Assembly (NCBI GenBank): GCA_021796175.1
Contig: JAJYOM010000104.1
Location: 1-5,856 of the forward strand
From: Thermoplasmata archaeon
Lineage (GTDB): Archaea; Thermoplasmatota; Thermoplasmata; Sysuiplasmatales; Sysuiplasmataceae
Length of the DNA stretch: 5,856 bases
Direction of reading: 5' to 3'
Under the pieces are notes generated by a model. That model was given only the letters and a program-made list of their open reading frames with translations, was not told the DNA's origin and searched no databases. A program made the position numbers and the translations under genes. Below, one piece after another: positions 5,379 through 5,856 of this stretch (positions are counted from its first letter, which is position 1; every line of letters starts with the position of its first letter).

Positions 5379-5856
5379 ATGAGCCATTTGAAGGAGGAGC
5401 ACAAGAAACACTCTGACCGCATGCAGAGCATCGGAAGGGAAAAGTGCGTCACCGGAATCGAGGGGCTGGACAATGTGCTCGGCGGGGGAATACCAAGGAA
5501 CAACACTGTCCTGCTTACAGGCAACTGCGGAACGGGTAAAACATCGCTTTCAATCGAATTCCTTCTCCATGGCGCAATTGCAGGCGAAAACGGCCTGTAT
5601 CTCTCAGTTACTGAACCGTATGAGAAACTGCTTGCAAACATGATACCTTATGATTTCTTCACCAGGGAACTGATCAAATCCGGCAGACTGACCTTCATCG
5701 ACATGACGGCGATATATGACAGGTTTGGCTTCAACCGCGACAGGATGTCAATCGAGGACGTAGATCTGCTGGTCAGCGCCATAGGCGACCTGACCAGGGA
5801 GACAAAGGCGAGAAGGCTGGTCATAGATTCAATCACTTCCGTTGCATATCAGGTTG
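5379..5856 (+). CDS. KaiC/RecA-like ATPase, N-terminal part (partial)
   Basis: The visible 159 residues start MSHLKEEHKKHSDRMQ and enter a RecA-type ATPase domain: VTGIEGLDNVLGGGIPRNNT (24-43) is the classic KaiC-family lead-in, GNCGTGKTS (48-56) is the Walker A P-loop, and RRLVIDSITSV (146-156) is the Walker B strand with its aspartate. The bulk of a typical archaeal KaiC-like protein (about 230-270 residues for a single domain) lies beyond the right edge, so domain number and autophosphorylation sites cannot be judged. Archaeal KaiC-like proteins are generally signalling ATPases of uncertain role rather than clock components. The ATG at 5379 is supported by a nearby TATA-like box; the next in-frame ATG is at 5421. 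The charged N-terminal stretch before the conserved domain is unusual in composition but short. Confidence 0.88.
   Translation, partial: MSHLKEEHKKHSDRMQSIGREKCVTGIEGLDNVLGGGIPRNNTVLLTGNCGTGKTSLSIEFLLHGAIAGENGLYLSVTEPYEKLLANMIPYDFFTRELIKSGRLTFIDMTAIYDRFGFNRDRMSIEDVDLLVSAIGDLTRETKARRLVIDSITSVAYQV

Noticed and set aside
1..5856. Mobile elements, CRISPR arrays, tRNA or rRNA genes
   Set aside because: No transposase or integrase motifs, no regularly spaced repeats of 24-40 bases and no tRNA or rRNA-like segments were seen; the gene content is chromosomal housekeeping.

Overview
This window most likely comes from an archaeon. The evidence is TATA-like elements about 26 bases upstream of start codons with little or no leader (before the threonine synthase and HTH-CBS genes), an HTH-CBS regulator of a type common in archaea, a KaiC-like ATPase, a stand-alone ubiquitin-like sulfur carrier, and an archaeal-type glutamate dehydrogenase of about 419 residues. 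Base composition looks moderate, near 50% G+C. A Thermoplasmata-like euryarchaeon is my best guess, but that is inference; no rRNA or other lineage marker is present.

Left part (1-2159): on the minus strand, a threonine synthase gene (125-1387) is followed after 9 bases by a MoaD/ThiS/SAMP-type beta-grasp protein that runs off the left edge. Its Shine-Dalgarno sequence overlaps the threonine synthase stop codon, so the two form a tight operon. Divergent from it on the plus strand is a helix-turn-helix protein with two CBS domains (1596-2159). The 208-base spacer holds one promoter for each direction and three copies of a 9-base motif, GATAC(G/T)A(A/T)T, around the thrC promoter. These are candidate operators, and the adjacent regulator is an obvious candidate ligand.

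Middle part (2160-4631): a glutamate dehydrogenase gene lies on the minus strand, convergent with the HTH-CBS gene. A striking 8+8 base inverted repeat sits just downstream of its TATA-like box, where an archaeal repressor could act. Divergent from it is an HtpX-like M48 membrane metalloprotease on the plus strand.

Right part (4616-5856): a SPOUT-fold methyltransferase resembling yeast Sfm1 (the PF04252 family, once DUF431) lies on the minus strand, its 3' end overlapping the 3' end of htpX by 16 bases. After a 169-base spacer with a GC-rich, possibly structured stretch, a KaiC/RecA-like ATPase starts on the plus strand and is cut by the right edge.

Together this is mainly housekeeping: amino-acid metabolism (threonine, glutamate/ammonia), sulfur transfer, membrane protein quality control, and a protein or RNA methyltransferase. 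I see no transposase, CRISPR array, tRNA or rRNA. The points most worth a second look are the threonine synthase/sulfur-carrier pairing, the two promoter operator candidates and the Sfm1-like methyltransferase.
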